Source of the DNA: JBEBVQ01 sp037190845
GTDB lineage: Bacteria > Bacteroidota > Bacteroidia > Chitinophagales > Chitinophagaceae
Reading direction: 5' to 3'
Length of the DNA: 64,000 nt
Assembly (NCBI GenBank): GCA_037190845.1
Contig: JBBCJI010000024.1
Span: forward strand, 62,001-126,000
Part shown: positions 17,405 through 27,682 of the stretch, in pieces
How positions within the stretch are numbered: position 1 is the stretch's first letter
How the letters are laid out: the number at the start of each line of letters is the position of its first letter
Program-made: the position numbers and the translations under genes
Notes under the pieces: generated by a model
What the model saw: the letters and a program-made list of their open reading frames with translations, nothing else
What the model was told of the DNA's origin: nothing
The model's database searches: none

Positions 17405-18034
17405 TCAATATTCCATTCTGTCAAAACCGCTTTTAGCACTATATTCACGGGTAACGGCATTAATGATTCCCCTTTCAAGCATATCCTTCAATTCTTCTCT
17501 GCTATAACGGTTTTCTTCTCCTTGTATGAACGAATCGTCATTGTCCAGTTTGTTGACAAACCTGTAATACTGCTTTTTATTGCGACAGACAACGATCGTG
17601 TCGTCACGGACATCAAGAACTCTGAGAAAGAAATAAAACTTGGAATAGTTTTCATCGATTCTTATAGTGTATACGTCGTCGGTCTGGGGATTTGCGATAA
17701 ACAATCTCTTTTCTTTTTGTGTGTTCAGATTCGCGTAAATGACCAGTGCGATTGCACTGGCGAGCAGGATTAAGGATGTATATAGGTAAAACGGCGTCCT
17801 TGTGGATTTTTCATAGTGCTGTTTGACTACTGTCAGCATCATAGGAGCCCCACAACAGTTGCATCTGATCTCAGTATGTTTATCACCGATAGGTACAATG
17901 GGAATAAAGAATGCATGATAGTACTGCCTGTACACTTTGACCTGCATATCGTATGACGCACAATCCTTACAGGGCTGTTGTTCGTGCTTATACCTTTTTA
18001 TCCTTGCTGTCCGGGTGCCATAAATTAGAAACAT
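17405..18034 (-). CDS. Zinc-ribbon membrane protein
   Basis: 209 residues. Two Cys pairs, CKDC near residue 22 and CNCC near 58, make a zinc ribbon; a membrane helix follows near residues 83-100 (LYTSLILLASAIALVIYANL). The C-terminal ~105 residues are soluble and acidic. The type 'zinc ribbon then one helix' is common among unassigned Bacteroidota proteins. The gene starts 13 bases after the stop of the next upstream gene (18048-18569) on the same strand, so the two are likely one operon. Confidence 0.65.
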   Translation of the reverse strand: MFLIYGTRTARIKRYKHEQQPCKDCASYDMQVKVYRQYYHAFFIPIVPIGDKHTEIRCNCCGAPMMLTVVKQHYEKSTRTPFYLYTSLILLASAIALVIYANLNTQKEKRLFIANPQTDDVYTIRIDENYSKFYFFLRVLDVRDDTIVVCRNKKQYYRFVNKLDNDDSFIQGEENRYSREELKDMLERGIINAVTREYSAKSGFDRMEY

Positions 18035-18047
18035 GATAATCGCTCGT

Positions 18048-18569
18048 TTATAGAGTGTGTGATAAGTGTGTGGTTGGCAGCATTTGTCTATACCATATCA
18101 ACGAGAAAAGGACAGCCAGTTCATATAGAGATAAGACCATCCACACCAGCATAAAGCTGAACTCCTTTGTATGTATGCTTCTTCTCCGGAAGAGGCAGTA
18201 TAGGTATAACAACACAGGCGCCATCAGGACATAATGTAATGCCAGGGCGCCCGACCAGTGCTGGATTCTGAAAATAAAAGCGATGATAAACGCCAGGCCT
18301 AAAGTTGCTATGGATATTCTTTCCGGAATGCCGATATTCCACATGAGTAAAGCATACTGGGTGGTCAGCAACGCCATCAGGAGCAGGACGCCGATACATA
18401 TCGGTATCCCCATCCCCGGAATTAACCATACAGAAATGAAACTCCCGAACAGCCCCCAGGAAATGATCTTATGGAAGACGCCTTGATGGCGAAAGGATAA
18501 TACAGCGCCCGTTACTGCAGCAATCGAGGATATAATATAAAACACCATGGAATGTGAAAGATAGATCAT
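18048..18569 (-). CDS. Small multi-pass membrane protein (GldL-like motif)
   Basis: 173 residues, about five membrane helices. AFIFRIQHWSGALA near residue 105 has the GldL-like 'F-x-I-x-HW-x-GA' form. It is a paralogue of the protein at 9088-9528. ATG at 18569 or 18551 can start it. It forms a likely operon with the zinc-ribbon protein. Role unknown. Confidence 0.65.
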   Translation of the reverse strand: MIYLSHSMVFYIISSIAAVTGAVLSFRHQGVFHKIISWGLFGSFISVWLIPGMGIPICIGVLLLMALLTTQYALLMWNIGIPERISIATLGLAFIIAFIFRIQHWSGALALHYVLMAPVLLYLYCLFRRRSIHTKEFSFMLVWMVLSLYELAVLFSLIWYRQMLPTTHLSHTL

Positions 18570-18779
18570 TTATTTCAAAATGAATATTTGTTCGGGTGTG
18601 ACCATTCGAATTATAGGAAATAATCCGTTTGTCGGGAGCCGCTGACACTGAAACGCTGTTTATATAGATTATCCCGGTATTGCATAGCACAGCAATTGCA
18701 TGTACATTTATTAAATGGTTTCTGTCAGGGTGTGTGAATGCCCGGCGTAAGGTCATACTATTGTTTAATTTATTCGCAC

Positions 18780-21700
18780 ATGAAATTCCTGTTCTCCGCT
18801 ATCTGCCGTTCTTTTCTTTTGCTGCTCCTGCTGCTGAATGCCTGTAAGGACAATGATCATGCTGTCCACGTCTCTTCGACCAGCTTTGAAGGCGAAGTGG
18901 CTCAGTTGCAGAACCTTGGGTTCTTTTTCAATAAAGACCTCGTACCGGATAGTTGCCTGCACCGCTGGGACAGTACGGAATACCTCAGCTTTACGCCGGC
19001 AGTACGCGGGCTGTTCAAGTGGAATAATCCGGGAGAGCTGATTTTCTCTCCTATGGCAGGATTTGAACCCGGTACGGAGTATTCCGTTACCCTGATGCCG
19101 GGTCTGCTGAAGAAGGCTGCTAAGGGATATCATCTGCAAACAGGCAAAAACGATATCCGTTTTTACACAGCGCCTTTAAGGGTGCAGCGAGCCAATCTTT
19201 CCTGGACGCAGGGCAACGGGACAGATCGTATAGTTACCCAGCTCGAACTGGTCTTTAATTACGAGGTGGATGTAACGGAAGCGGCATCGAAACTGAAATT
19301 ACAGTTAGAGGGACAGTCGGTACCTTTTGCTACGCAGAGTAGCGGAACCGGCAGATCGTTGCTTGTCTGGTTTGCGTTGCCGGGTGAGGCCCGCGACGAA
19401 GAAATACCGCTTGATATGTCTCTGGGCAAGGGAATTGCAGTAACCGGCAGCAAATATGTTTCCAGCAGGGATACCAGCTTTCGCGAGCCTGTTCCTTCCC
19501 GTTTTAACCTTACCGTTACAGCGATATCCGCTCAGCATACAGGTGCCGGCGGAGTTGTAACCCTCAGCACGTCCCAGCCGGTAAGGGAAGAGCGGCTTCG
19601 GGATAAAATAAAGATATATCCTGAAATTCCTTTTGAAGTAGAAACCAACGAAATAGGCCTGACGGTGAGCAGCGCTTCCTTTAAACCGGACCAGACATAC
19701 AACATAACTGTTTCCGCCTCTTTGGAAGGCGCTTTCGGAGGGCGGATGAAACAGGATTATACCGGGCAGGCAATCTTTGGTAAACTTGATCCTTCTGTCC
19801 GCTTCGTAAATACAAAAGGGGTTTACATATCTTCTGCGGGGAACAGAAACCTCGCACTAAACATCGTCAGTGTGCCTGCAGTAAGGGTATCGGTGATTAA
19901 GGTTTATGAAAACAACCTGGAGTTTTTCCTGAGCAGGTACAAGCGCTATGGATATCACTATGATGACGAAACGGACGAAGGGGGCAGCTATGAGTATTAC
20001 GATACGGAAAATCTTGGAGATACCATATTCAGCAGGGATTATAATACGGATGACCTTCCGGGGCAAAATGCCGCAAGGATATTGAATCTGAACTTCCAGG
20101 ATAAGATAAAGGACTATGACGGGATATATGTGGTGACGGTAGCATCCAAAGATCATAACTGGGTGCAGGATTCAAGGATCATATCTGTTTCCGATATCGG
20201 GCTGATCGTGAAGCAGGAACGGGATAATATCTATGTCTTTGCCAATTCAATCCTGCATGCCACTCCGATGGCAGGTGTCAGCATTTCGTTTATAAGCACG
20301 AACAACCAGAAGATGCATACCGTGACGACGGATAATGAGGGGGTAGCAGTGTTTCGGGATATCTCCAAAAAGTCGCCGGGCTTCCGGGCTGGGCTGATCA
20401 CGGCCAAGCTGAAGCAGGATTTTAGCTTTATCTGGTTGCAGCAGAGCCGGATAGAGACTTCGCGATTTGACGTGGGTGGCCGGATACCAAACCATACAGG
20501 CCTTAATGCGTGGATATATGCAGAGCGTAATCTGTACCGGCCGGGCGAAACGATCTCTGTGAGTACAGTGGTGAGGGATGAATCCTGGAACATACCTTCG
20601 GATATACCTGTGAAGCTCCGGCTGAAAATGCCCAATGGAAAGGAGTTTGCCACGCTCCGGAAGATGCTGGGTGCAGAGGGATCCTGTGAGGCTTCTTTTG
20701 CCATTCCGCATACGGCGCTTACAGGCACTTATATGCTGGAGGTGTTGTCGGGCAACGATGTGTTGCTCAATAGTTATGCTTTCAGTATCGAAGAATTTAT
20801 GCCTGACCGGATTAAGGCGGAGGTTGCCACAGACCGACAGGAATACCAGGCCGGTGATACGGTGTCCGTCGCTATCCGTGCGGATAATCTTTTTGGAACG
20901 CCGGCAGTGGGCAGGAATTATGACTGTGAGCTGACGCTTACGAAGGAAGATTTTAAAGTGAAGGAACTTCCGGATTATACATTTTCCATCAGTAATAATT
21001 TCAGTTATGAAAGCATATTCCGCCAGGGGAAAACAGATGGTCAGGGCACTGCGCGGGAGGAATTTCCTCTCAGTCAGTCTGTAAAAGATGCGGGTTTGCT
21101 AAAGGGTAGTATCACTTCCAGCGTGTTTGATGAAACGGGAAGGCCTGTGCATCGATTTGCACATTTTACAGTATTTACGCAGTCTGCATATCTTGGAATA
21201 AAAGAGCTGGACTATTATACCGCTGTCCGGAAGCCCATGCATATCGGTCTGGTAGCTACGGACAAAAACGGAAAAGTGAAAACAGGGCAGCAGGCACAAG
21301 TGACGGTGCTGAAAAAAGAGTGGAATACCGTAATCGAACAAAGCGGCAGCCGGTATAAGTATGTTTCACGGAAGCAGGAGAAGGTCCTGACGCAGAAGAC
21401 GGTGTCTGTCAGTGGCACAGGTACCCGCTTTTCGTTCACGCCGGAGCTGAGCGGTGAATATGAGGTAAGGCTGGCGCTGCCGGGGAGCAATGGATTTGTA
21501 TCCCGGACATTCTATGCCTGGGGCTGGGCAGAAACGGAATATTCTTCTTTTGAAGTGAATAACGAAGGCCATGTGAGCATCAAGCCCGACAAGGATCAGT
21601 ATACTTCCGGAGAGACCATGCGGGTATTGTTTACCACGCCGTTCGAAGGGCGCATGCTGGTGACGCTGGAGCGCGATAAGATCCTGAAGCATTATTACCT

Positions 21701-24194
21701 GAACACGAAAGACAAGTCGGCATCGCTGGATATTAAAACTGACGATCATTCCCTCCCGAATGTGTATATAACGGCTACACTTTTCCGGCCGATGGACGGG
21801 AGCGATATGCCGTTGACCGTTGCACATGGTTTTCGCAATGTGATGGTGGAACGTCCTGCCGGCAGGATACCGGTTGCGTTGCAGGTGGCGGAACAATCGC
21901 GTTCTGCCATGACCCAGAAGATAACCGTAAAAACGGAACCGGGGGCGTACGTGACTATTGCCGCAGTGGATGAGGGGATTTTGCAGGTCCGGAATTATAA
22001 GAGTCCCGATCCGCATGCCTATTTTTATCAGAAGGTTGCGCTCACAACCGGTAGCTTTGATATCTATCCGCTGCTGTTGCCCGAGCTGAAGACCACCCGA
22101 AAAAGCACAGGCGGTGATGGCGGTGACGGGGATCAGCATCTGCGCGTGAATCCGCTGTTTGTAAACCGGGTGAAAAATGTTTCTTTCTGGAGCGGAATAC
22201 GCCAGGCAGACAGCCGGGGTAATGTACAGTATGAGATAAGCATCCCGCGCTTTTCCGGCAGTCTGAGGGTAATGGCAGTGGCCTATAAGGGTAAAGGATT
22301 TGGTGGTGCGGATCATTATATGAAAGTTGCAGATCCGGTTGTGGTCAGCGCTGCTTTGCCCCGTTTCTTCAGCCCGAATGATGAAGCCGTAATGCCGGTA
22401 ACGCTGAGTAATACTACCGGTAAGGATGCTGTTGCTGATGTAGAGGTGTTGGTTGCAGGCCCGCTTGGCGTTTCCGGGCAATCCAGGGAGCAGGTGCGGA
22501 TACCGGCACACCGGGAAGCACGTGCTACGTTCAACATCAAAGCGGGTAATGCGATTGGTGCAGGCAAGGTGACGGTAAAGGTGAAAGCGCTGAATGAAAC
22601 ATTCCTGAATGAAACGGATATTTCCGTGCGTCCTCCGGCTTCCTTGCAGAAGCGGACGGGGAATGGTATGGCCGAAGCCGATAAGACAACAACGGTTCGT
22701 CCGGAAGGTAGCTTCCTGCCGGAGACTGCTTCGGGATGGGTGCTGTTCAGCCGTTCTCCGCTGGTGGAATTCAGTAACAGCCTCAGCGACCTGGTGCAGT
22801 ATCCGCATGGATGTGCTGAGCAGACGGTGTCCCGCGCGTTTCCTCAGTTGTATTATCATGATCTGGTCAAAACCTTTTCTTCCTCGTCTTCAGAGGATGG
22901 CAATCCGGGTTATAATGTCCGCGAGGCGATCCTGAAGCTACAGTCGATGCAGCTTTCCAATGGTGCGCTGGCATACTGGCCCGGTGGTGGCTCTGAAAGC
23001 TGGTGGAGCTCTATATATGCGGCTCACTTCCTGCTTGAAGCACAAAAGGCAGGATTTGAAGTGAACACGGGGACGGTTGGCCGGCTGCTGCAATACCTGA
23101 AGAACCGGTTGCAGAAGCGTGAAACGGAGATTTATTATTACAACAAAAACCTCAAAAAGGAAATTGCGGCCAAGGAGATTGCGTATTCGCTGTACATACT
23201 GGCTCTTGCCGGTCAGCCTCAGATGGCCACGATGAATTACTACAAAGGTAATCCGGACATGCTGGCGCTCGACAGTAAATATATGCTTGCCGCGGCCTAT
23301 GGTATTGCAGGAAATAAGGCACAGGCCATGCAGGTACTTCCGGCTGAATTCAGCGGGGAAGAATCGGGGAGGTCATTTGGTGGCAGTTTCTATTCTTACA
23401 TCAGGGATATGGGTGTTGCGCTGAATGCATTGCTGGAGCTTGATCCGGGGCATAAGCAGGTAGCGCCGCTGGCCCGCAGATTGTCGGAGCAGCTACGTAG
23501 CGCCCGTTACCTGAGCACGCAGGAACAGGTATGGGGTATCCTGGCCATCGGTAAAATTGCCCGTACCACGGCGGCCACGACTTCAGAAGCCACCGTTACT
23601 ATACAGGGTAAACCTGCCGGAACGGTACAGGGGAAAGATATCAAGGTATCCATGAATGCTGCCAACAGGGGCAAGCCGGTGCAGTTACAGGTGAAAGGGA
23701 AGGGACCTTGGTATTATTTCTGGGAAATGAAAGGTATTACCGCTGATGGTGGATATCTTGAGGAGGATAACTTTATAAAAGTGCGCCGTACTTATTTTGA
23801 CCGGAATGGCACGGTGTTGAGCGGTAATTCCTTCCGGCAGAACGATCTGATCGTGGTGCAGATTGCACTTTCATCCCAGTATAATGGTACCATTGAAAAC
23901 GTGGTGGTGACAGACATGTTGCCGGCTGGTTTTGAGATAGAAAATGCCCGACTTACAGAGCTGCCGCAGATGCAATGGATAAAGAATGAGACCCATGCGG
24001 ATTATTCGGATATCCGCGATGACCGGATCAATCTGTTTACTACGCTCGATAGAACCACGCAATATTTTTATTACATGGTGCGTGCGGTCTCACCGGGAGT
24101 ATATCAGCAGGGGCCAGTACAGGCAGATGCTATGTACAACGGGGAATACCACTCCTATCACGGAGCCGGGAAGGTCGTCATCACAGCTCACTGA
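18780..24194 (+). CDS. Bacterial alpha-2-macroglobulin lipoprotein
   Basis: 1804 residues from the ATG at 18780, chosen because it opens with a lipoprotein signal whose lipobox LNAC puts the Cys at residue 22. The frame contains many beta-sandwich (MG) domains, and near residue 1345 the thioester motif Cys-Ala-Glu-Gln in HGCAEQTVSRAF, then an alpha-helical thioester domain. Such proteins trap proteases at the outer envelope through the thioester. The 3' neighbour is PBP1C, four bases after the stop, the classical pairing in which the macroglobulin guards and the transpeptidase repairs the wall. GC is much higher than in the preceding island. Length is in the usual 1600-2000 range. Confidence 0.92.
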   Translation: MKFLFSAICRSFLLLLLLLNACKDNDHAVHVSSTSFEGEVAQLQNLGFFFNKDLVPDSCLHRWDSTEYLSFTPAVRGLFKWNNPGELIFSPMAGFEPGTEYSVTLMPGLLKKAAKGYHLQTGKNDIRFYTAPLRVQRANLSWTQGNGTDRIVTQLELVFNYEVDVTEAASKLKLQLEGQSVPFATQSSGTGRSLLVWFALPGEARDEEIPLDMSLGKGIAVTGSKYVSSRDTSFREPVPSRFNLTVTAISAQHTGAGGVVTLSTSQPVREERLRDKIKIYPEIPFEVETNEIGLTVSSASFKPDQTYNITVSASLEGAFGGRMKQDYTGQAIFGKLDPSVRFVNTKGVYISSAGNRNLALNIVSVPAVRVSVIKVYENNLEFFLSRYKRYGYHYDDETDEGGSYEYYDTENLGDTIFSRDYNTDDLPGQNAARILNLNFQDKIKDYDGIYVVTVASKDHNWVQDSRIISVSDIGLIVKQERDNIYVFANSILHATPMAGVSISFISTNNQKMHTVTTDNEGVAVFRDISKKSPGFRAGLITAKLKQDFSFIWLQQSRIETSRFDVGGRIPNHTGLNAWIYAERNLYRPGETISVSTVVRDESWNIPSDIPVKLRLKMPNGKEFATLRKMLGAEGSCEASFAIPHTALTGTYMLEVLSGNDVLLNSYAFSIEEFMPDRIKAEVATDRQEYQAGDTVSVAIRADNLFGTPAVGRNYDCELTLTKEDFKVKELPDYTFSISNNFSYESIFRQGKTDGQGTAREEFPLSQSVKDAGLLKGSITSSVFDETGRPVHRFAHFTVFTQSAYLGIKELDYYTAVRKPMHIGLVATDKNGKVKTGQQAQVTVLKKEWNTVIEQSGSRYKYVSRKQEKVLTQKTVSVSGTGTRFSFTPELSGEYEVRLALPGSNGFVSRTFYAWGWAETEYSSFEVNNEGHVSIKPDKDQYTSGETMRVLFTTPFEGRMLVTLERDKILKHYYLNTKDKSASLDIKTDDHSLPNVYITATLFRPMDGSDMPLTVAHGFRNVMVERPAGRIPVALQVAEQSRSAMTQKITVKTEPGAYVTIAAVDEGILQVRNYKSPDPHAYFYQKVALTTGSFDIYPLLLPELKTTRKSTGGDGGDGDQHLRVNPLFVNRVKNVSFWSGIRQADSRGNVQYEISIPRFSGSLRVMAVAYKGKGFGGADHYMKVADPVVVSAALPRFFSPNDEAVMPVTLSNTTGKDAVADVEVLVAGPLGVSGQSREQVRIPAHREARATFNIKAGNAIGAGKVTVKVKALNETFLNETDISVRPPASLQKRTGNGMAEADKTTTVRPEGSFLPETASGWVLFSRSPLVEFSNSLSDLVQYPHGCAEQTVSRAFPQLYYHDLVKTFSSSSSEDGNPGYNVREAILKLQSMQLSNGALAYWPGGGSESWWSSIYAAHFLLEAQKAGFEVNTGTVGRLLQYLKNRLQKRETEIYYYNKNLKKEIAAKEIAYSLYILALAGQPQMATMNYYKGNPDMLALDSKYMLAAAYGIAGNKAQAMQVLPAEFSGEESGRSFGGSFYSYIRDMGVALNALLELDPGHKQVAPLARRLSEQLRSARYLSTQEQVWGILAIGKIARTTAATTSEATVTIQGKPAGTVQGKDIKVSMNAANRGKPVQLQVKGKGPWYYFWEMKGITADGGYLEEDNFIKVRRTYFDRNGTVLSGNSFRQNDLIVVQIALSSQYNGTIENVVVTDMLPAGFEIENARLTELPQMQWIKNETHADYSDIRDDRINLFTTLDRTTQYFYYMVRAVSPGVYQQGPVQADAMYNGEYHSYHGAGKVVITAH

Positions 24195-24198
24195 TCAG

Positions 24199-26550
24199 AT
24201 GCAGGACGAGCACAAAAAGAGCAAACGGACATGGCGCCGGGCACTGGTTGTTTTACTGGCGCCCGTGCTGCTTTTTCTGCTGCTACATATGGTCTTTCCC
24301 CTGCAAGTGGATGTCGTCTATGCGCCGGTGATATACGATAGGAATGGAGTTGTACTGCATACTTACATGACGCCGGATCAGCAATGGAGGATCAAGACCC
24401 GTCCGGATGACGTTACAGCCCGTCTGAAGCAAACGATTCTTTTTAAGGAAGATCGCTATTTCTATTATCATTTCGGAGTCAACCCGGCGGCAATGGTCAG
24501 AGCTGCATTCAATAATATCAGAAAAGGGCGCAGGACCTCCGGCGCTTCGACCATTTCCATGCAGGTGGCGCGTATGCTGGACCGGAAACCGAGGACGTAT
24601 TTCAACAAGGTGAAGGAAATGTTTCGCGCGGTACAACTGGAGCTGCAGTTTTCGAAAGATGAGATCCTGCAATTGTATCTGAACCTGGTTCCCTATGGAT
24701 CCAATATACAGGGCGTGAAGGCCGCTTCTTTGCTGTATTTTGAAAAATCTCCGGACCAGTTGTCGCTTGCGGAGATCACGGCCCTGAGCATTATTCCCAA
24801 CAGGCCGAATTCGCTGGTGCCGGGCAGAAGTAATGCCCTGATCGTGCAGGAACGGAATAAATGGCTGCAGCGGATCCGGACGGCGGCTTTATTCAGTGAT
24901 GAGCTGATCAACGATGCACTCGAAGAACCATTGACGGCTTTTCGGCGGCCGGCGCCGGCTATAGCTCCTCAGTTTTGTTGCCGGTTGCGCCGGATGTTCC
25001 CTTCTGTAGATGAGATTCATACTACGCTGGATGCTGTCGTGCAGATGAAGGCCGAGGAGATCACCCGCTCTTATTGCGATCATCTGAAACTGCAGGGCAT
25101 TCACAATGCTGCCGTGCTGATCAGCGACACCCGAACCCGTCAGGTAATCGCATATATAGGTTCTCCGGATTTTCACGATACGGCTCACCATGGTCAGGTC
25201 GACGGGGTGCGCGGCCTACGCTCTCCGGGCAGTGCACTGAAGCCACTGTTGTACGGGCTTGCATTCGACCTGGGGCATCTGACACCGGCTACGATACTGG
25301 CAGATGTTCCTTTGAATATTAAGGGCTATGCGCCGGAAAATTATGATCTGGGATACAGGGGAGCGGTTACCGCAGGGGATGCCTTGCGGCAGTCGCTTAA
25401 TATACCGGCGGTCAAAATGCTCAATGTGGTGGGCGTTCCGCTGTTCTCAGGGCGGCTGGCAGAAGCGGGGTTTTCTTCCATAAAAAAGAACCGTAAGCAG
25501 CTTGGTCTTTCCATGATTCTGGGCGGATGCGAAGTACGGCTTGATGAGATGACCGCTATGTATGCCGCTTTTGCCAATCAGGGATATTATCTGCCTTTGC
25601 AGTTCGTGCTTCCGGAATCTTTGCCGTCAAGCAGAAAGGATGGCAGCAGATACGGTGATCCCGATACTGCAGGTATCCCTCTGCTTACGCCCGGTGCCAG
25701 TTATATGCTTACCGGTATCCTCAGGGAGCTACATCGTCCGGATCTGCCTCATCTGCATCGCCAGGCGGCGGGTATTCCGCGTATCGCCTGGAAGACCGGT
25801 ACTTCCTATGGCCGCCGCGATGCCTGGAGCATTGGCTACAACCGGCATTATACGATAGGCGTCTGGGCGGGCAATTTTAACGGTATGGGGGCGGCGACTT
25901 TGAATGGCGCAGAGACGGCAACGCCTTTGTTGTTCCTGCTTTTCAATGCACTGGACCGGAATGCGGTGCAGGAATGGGAACCGGCGCCCGGAAATGTTTC
26001 CTTCCGTATGGTATGCCCAAAGACGGGTAGTCCTCCCGCCGCGGAATGTGAGGATCTGATTGCTGATTGCTACATACCCGGTGTTTCTCCGGCGTCTTTA
26101 TGCGTACACTCGCGGGAAGTCTGGATTTCTGCCGCCGGCGATTTTTCCTATTGCACATCCTGTCTCCCGCAGACGGGATACCGTACCCGGATGTATCCGA
26201 ACATTGCACCTGATCTCGCAGGGTGGCTGGAATCTTCTCATGCTGATTACGAAAAAATTCCGCCACACAATCCGGAGTGCAGCCGTATACTTGACGGCCA
26301 TGCGCCTGTGATCACCTCCCTCCAAAACGGTATGACCTACCTGCTGCCCGATCCTGCTGCGAAACTCTTACTCACCTGTAATGTGGCCAATGATGTACAT
26401 GAGGTTTTCTGGTATGCCAATGACCGGTTTGTGGGCAAGGGCAGGGCGGGGGAGACACTTAGTCTGTTGCCGGATACTCATGAGATCAAGATATCCTGTA
26501 CGGATGACAAGGGACGGAATACGGATATACATATTAAGGTAAAGAAGTAA
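24199..26550 (+). CDS. pbpC: Penicillin-binding protein 1C
   Basis: 783 residues from the ATG at 24199, just after the macroglobulin stop; the longer frame upstream lies inside that gene. A cytoplasmic basic start and a membrane anchor (residues 16-34) are followed by a GT51 glycosyltransferase domain with catalytic Glu near residue 84 (KEDRYFYYHFGVNP). The transpeptidase has SxxK at Ser345 (PGSALKP), an SLN motif and KTG at Lys532. The C-terminal ~130 residues look like the BiPBP_C domain, with several Cys. It polymerises and cross-links peptidoglycan in the periplasm. Confidence 0.93.
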   Translation: MQDEHKKSKRTWRRALVVLLAPVLLFLLLHMVFPLQVDVVYAPVIYDRNGVVLHTYMTPDQQWRIKTRPDDVTARLKQTILFKEDRYFYYHFGVNPAAMVRAAFNNIRKGRRTSGASTISMQVARMLDRKPRTYFNKVKEMFRAVQLELQFSKDEILQLYLNLVPYGSNIQGVKAASLLYFEKSPDQLSLAEITALSIIPNRPNSLVPGRSNALIVQERNKWLQRIRTAALFSDELINDALEEPLTAFRRPAPAIAPQFCCRLRRMFPSVDEIHTTLDAVVQMKAEEITRSYCDHLKLQGIHNAAVLISDTRTRQVIAYIGSPDFHDTAHHGQVDGVRGLRSPGSALKPLLYGLAFDLGHLTPATILADVPLNIKGYAPENYDLGYRGAVTAGDALRQSLNIPAVKMLNVVGVPLFSGRLAEAGFSSIKKNRKQLGLSMILGGCEVRLDEMTAMYAAFANQGYYLPLQFVLPESLPSSRKDGSRYGDPDTAGIPLLTPGASYMLTGILRELHRPDLPHLHRQAAGIPRIAWKTGTSYGRRDAWSIGYNRHYTIGVWAGNFNGMGAATLNGAETATPLLFLLFNALDRNAVQEWEPAPGNVSFRMVCPKTGSPPAAECEDLIADCYIPGVSPASLCVHSREVWISAAGDFSYCTSCLPQTGYRTRMYPNIAPDLAGWLESSHADYEKIPPHNPECSRILDGHAPVITSLQNGMTYLLPDPAAKLLLTCNVANDVHEVFWYANDRFVGKGRAGETLSLLPDTHEIKISCTDDKGRNTDIHIKVKK

Positions 26551-26827
26551 AAGATCTTAATGCCCGGGGGACTTCACGATGTTACAGGTTGATAACATGA
26601 AACACGTTGTTTTATAACCGTCGCAGCTTTTCAAATTGCTGGCAAGCTAACTGTGCGGCAACAGGTCAATTATTTTTGATGGTGAATTTGCGCTATAAAT
26701 GTTGATATGTTTTATCTATTTTTGCCGGCCAACAGATTGAGATGAAAAAAATAGACAGCACTTATTTCGTCTCATGGTAATAGACTGATGTTTTTACTTT
26801 TATTTTTTTACTCGTTAATTTCTTAAG

Positions 26828-27607
26828 ATGATTAAACACTTCTTCTCGCTTATTTTTATTGCATCAGCGCTGATGATATTACCAACTGCCTGTCAGAAGA
26901 GCCAATCCCCCGATCCGGGTACGGGCAGTACCGCAGGGAACAATAATAACAATAATAATAACCCCGGCGGCGGTGGAAACAACAATCCTGGTGGCGGGAA
27001 TAATAATGGTAATAACCCTGGCGGTGGCGGAAATCCCGGTGGTAGTGATACCATCGGTACGGTATATTTTCGTGCTACGATTAATGGGACAAAAATGCAA
27101 TGGTCCGATGCTGAATTCCCATTCAGAACTGCTATGAGCCGGCTTCCGGCTGCTAACGTATCAGACTTATGTAATAATATAAATGCAAAGGTTACTGCAG
27201 GGTTTACGTTTTGGGAAACCTATCGGAGGGAGGACGTTTTCGGGATAGATTTTACAGGTTGTTCCAACCTTCGTTATACCTATACGTTCGGGGGGAATTG
27301 TGAGGAGGCGCTGGATTGGCTTGAGCGGGTAAGAACCCTGCCCACTTACGGATCAGAAACTACCGAAGGCGCCTATTTGGAGTTGGTGCTACCCACTACC
27401 AAAGAAAAGTATATCACTACCTCCAATGGCGGAACGGTCAGCATCACAAAGGTGGAAGTAATCGGAACTGGATCTTCTTACGATGATCCAAAGTATATGA
27501 TCACCGGTACGTTTAAAGGAGAACTTCAACCGTTTTCTCCCGGAGATGATCGGATTATGGTGAATGACGGGGAGTTTCGTGTCTATATTGGCGCATGTGT
27601 TGATTAG
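26828..27607 (+). CDS. Lipoprotein with Asn/Gly-rich linker
   Basis: 259 residues. Lipobox PTAC gives Cys22; then a low-complexity stretch of Asn, Gly and Pro runs from about residue 37 to 76. The globular part begins at TVYFRATINGTKMQW and keeps the pattern GIDFTGCSNL, DWLER, GAYLEL and MITGTFKGEL, ending GEFRVYIGACVD. The next gene (27683) is a paralogue with the same layout. The linker probably spans the distance from the membrane anchor to the surface. Function unknown. Confidence 0.75.
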   Translation: MIKHFFSLIFIASALMILPTACQKSQSPDPGTGSTAGNNNNNNNNPGGGGNNNPGGGNNNGNNPGGGGNPGGSDTIGTVYFRATINGTKMQWSDAEFPFRTAMSRLPAANVSDLCNNINAKVTAGFTFWETYRREDVFGIDFTGCSNLRYTYTFGGNCEEALDWLERVRTLPTYGSETTEGAYLELVLPTTKEKYITTSNGGTVSITKVEVIGTGSSYDDPKYMITGTFKGELQPFSPGDDRIMVNDGEFRVYIGACVD

Positions 27608-27682
27608 CAGCAAGAGCTGCTTTATGTATAAAGCAGCATGTCTTTCTAATTTTAACCTTTTGATCGCCGGATAATTTAAAAT

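Noticed and set aside
21366..22859. Long minus-strand frame inside the macroglobulin gene
   Set aside because: A shadow of the plus-strand gene, with His/Arg/Ile-rich content and no recognisable domain.
26742..26780. 12-codon leader peptide before the first Asn-rich lipoprotein
   Set aside because: A short frame follows a TATTTTTG box, but there is no attenuator-like structure and the length is within chance.
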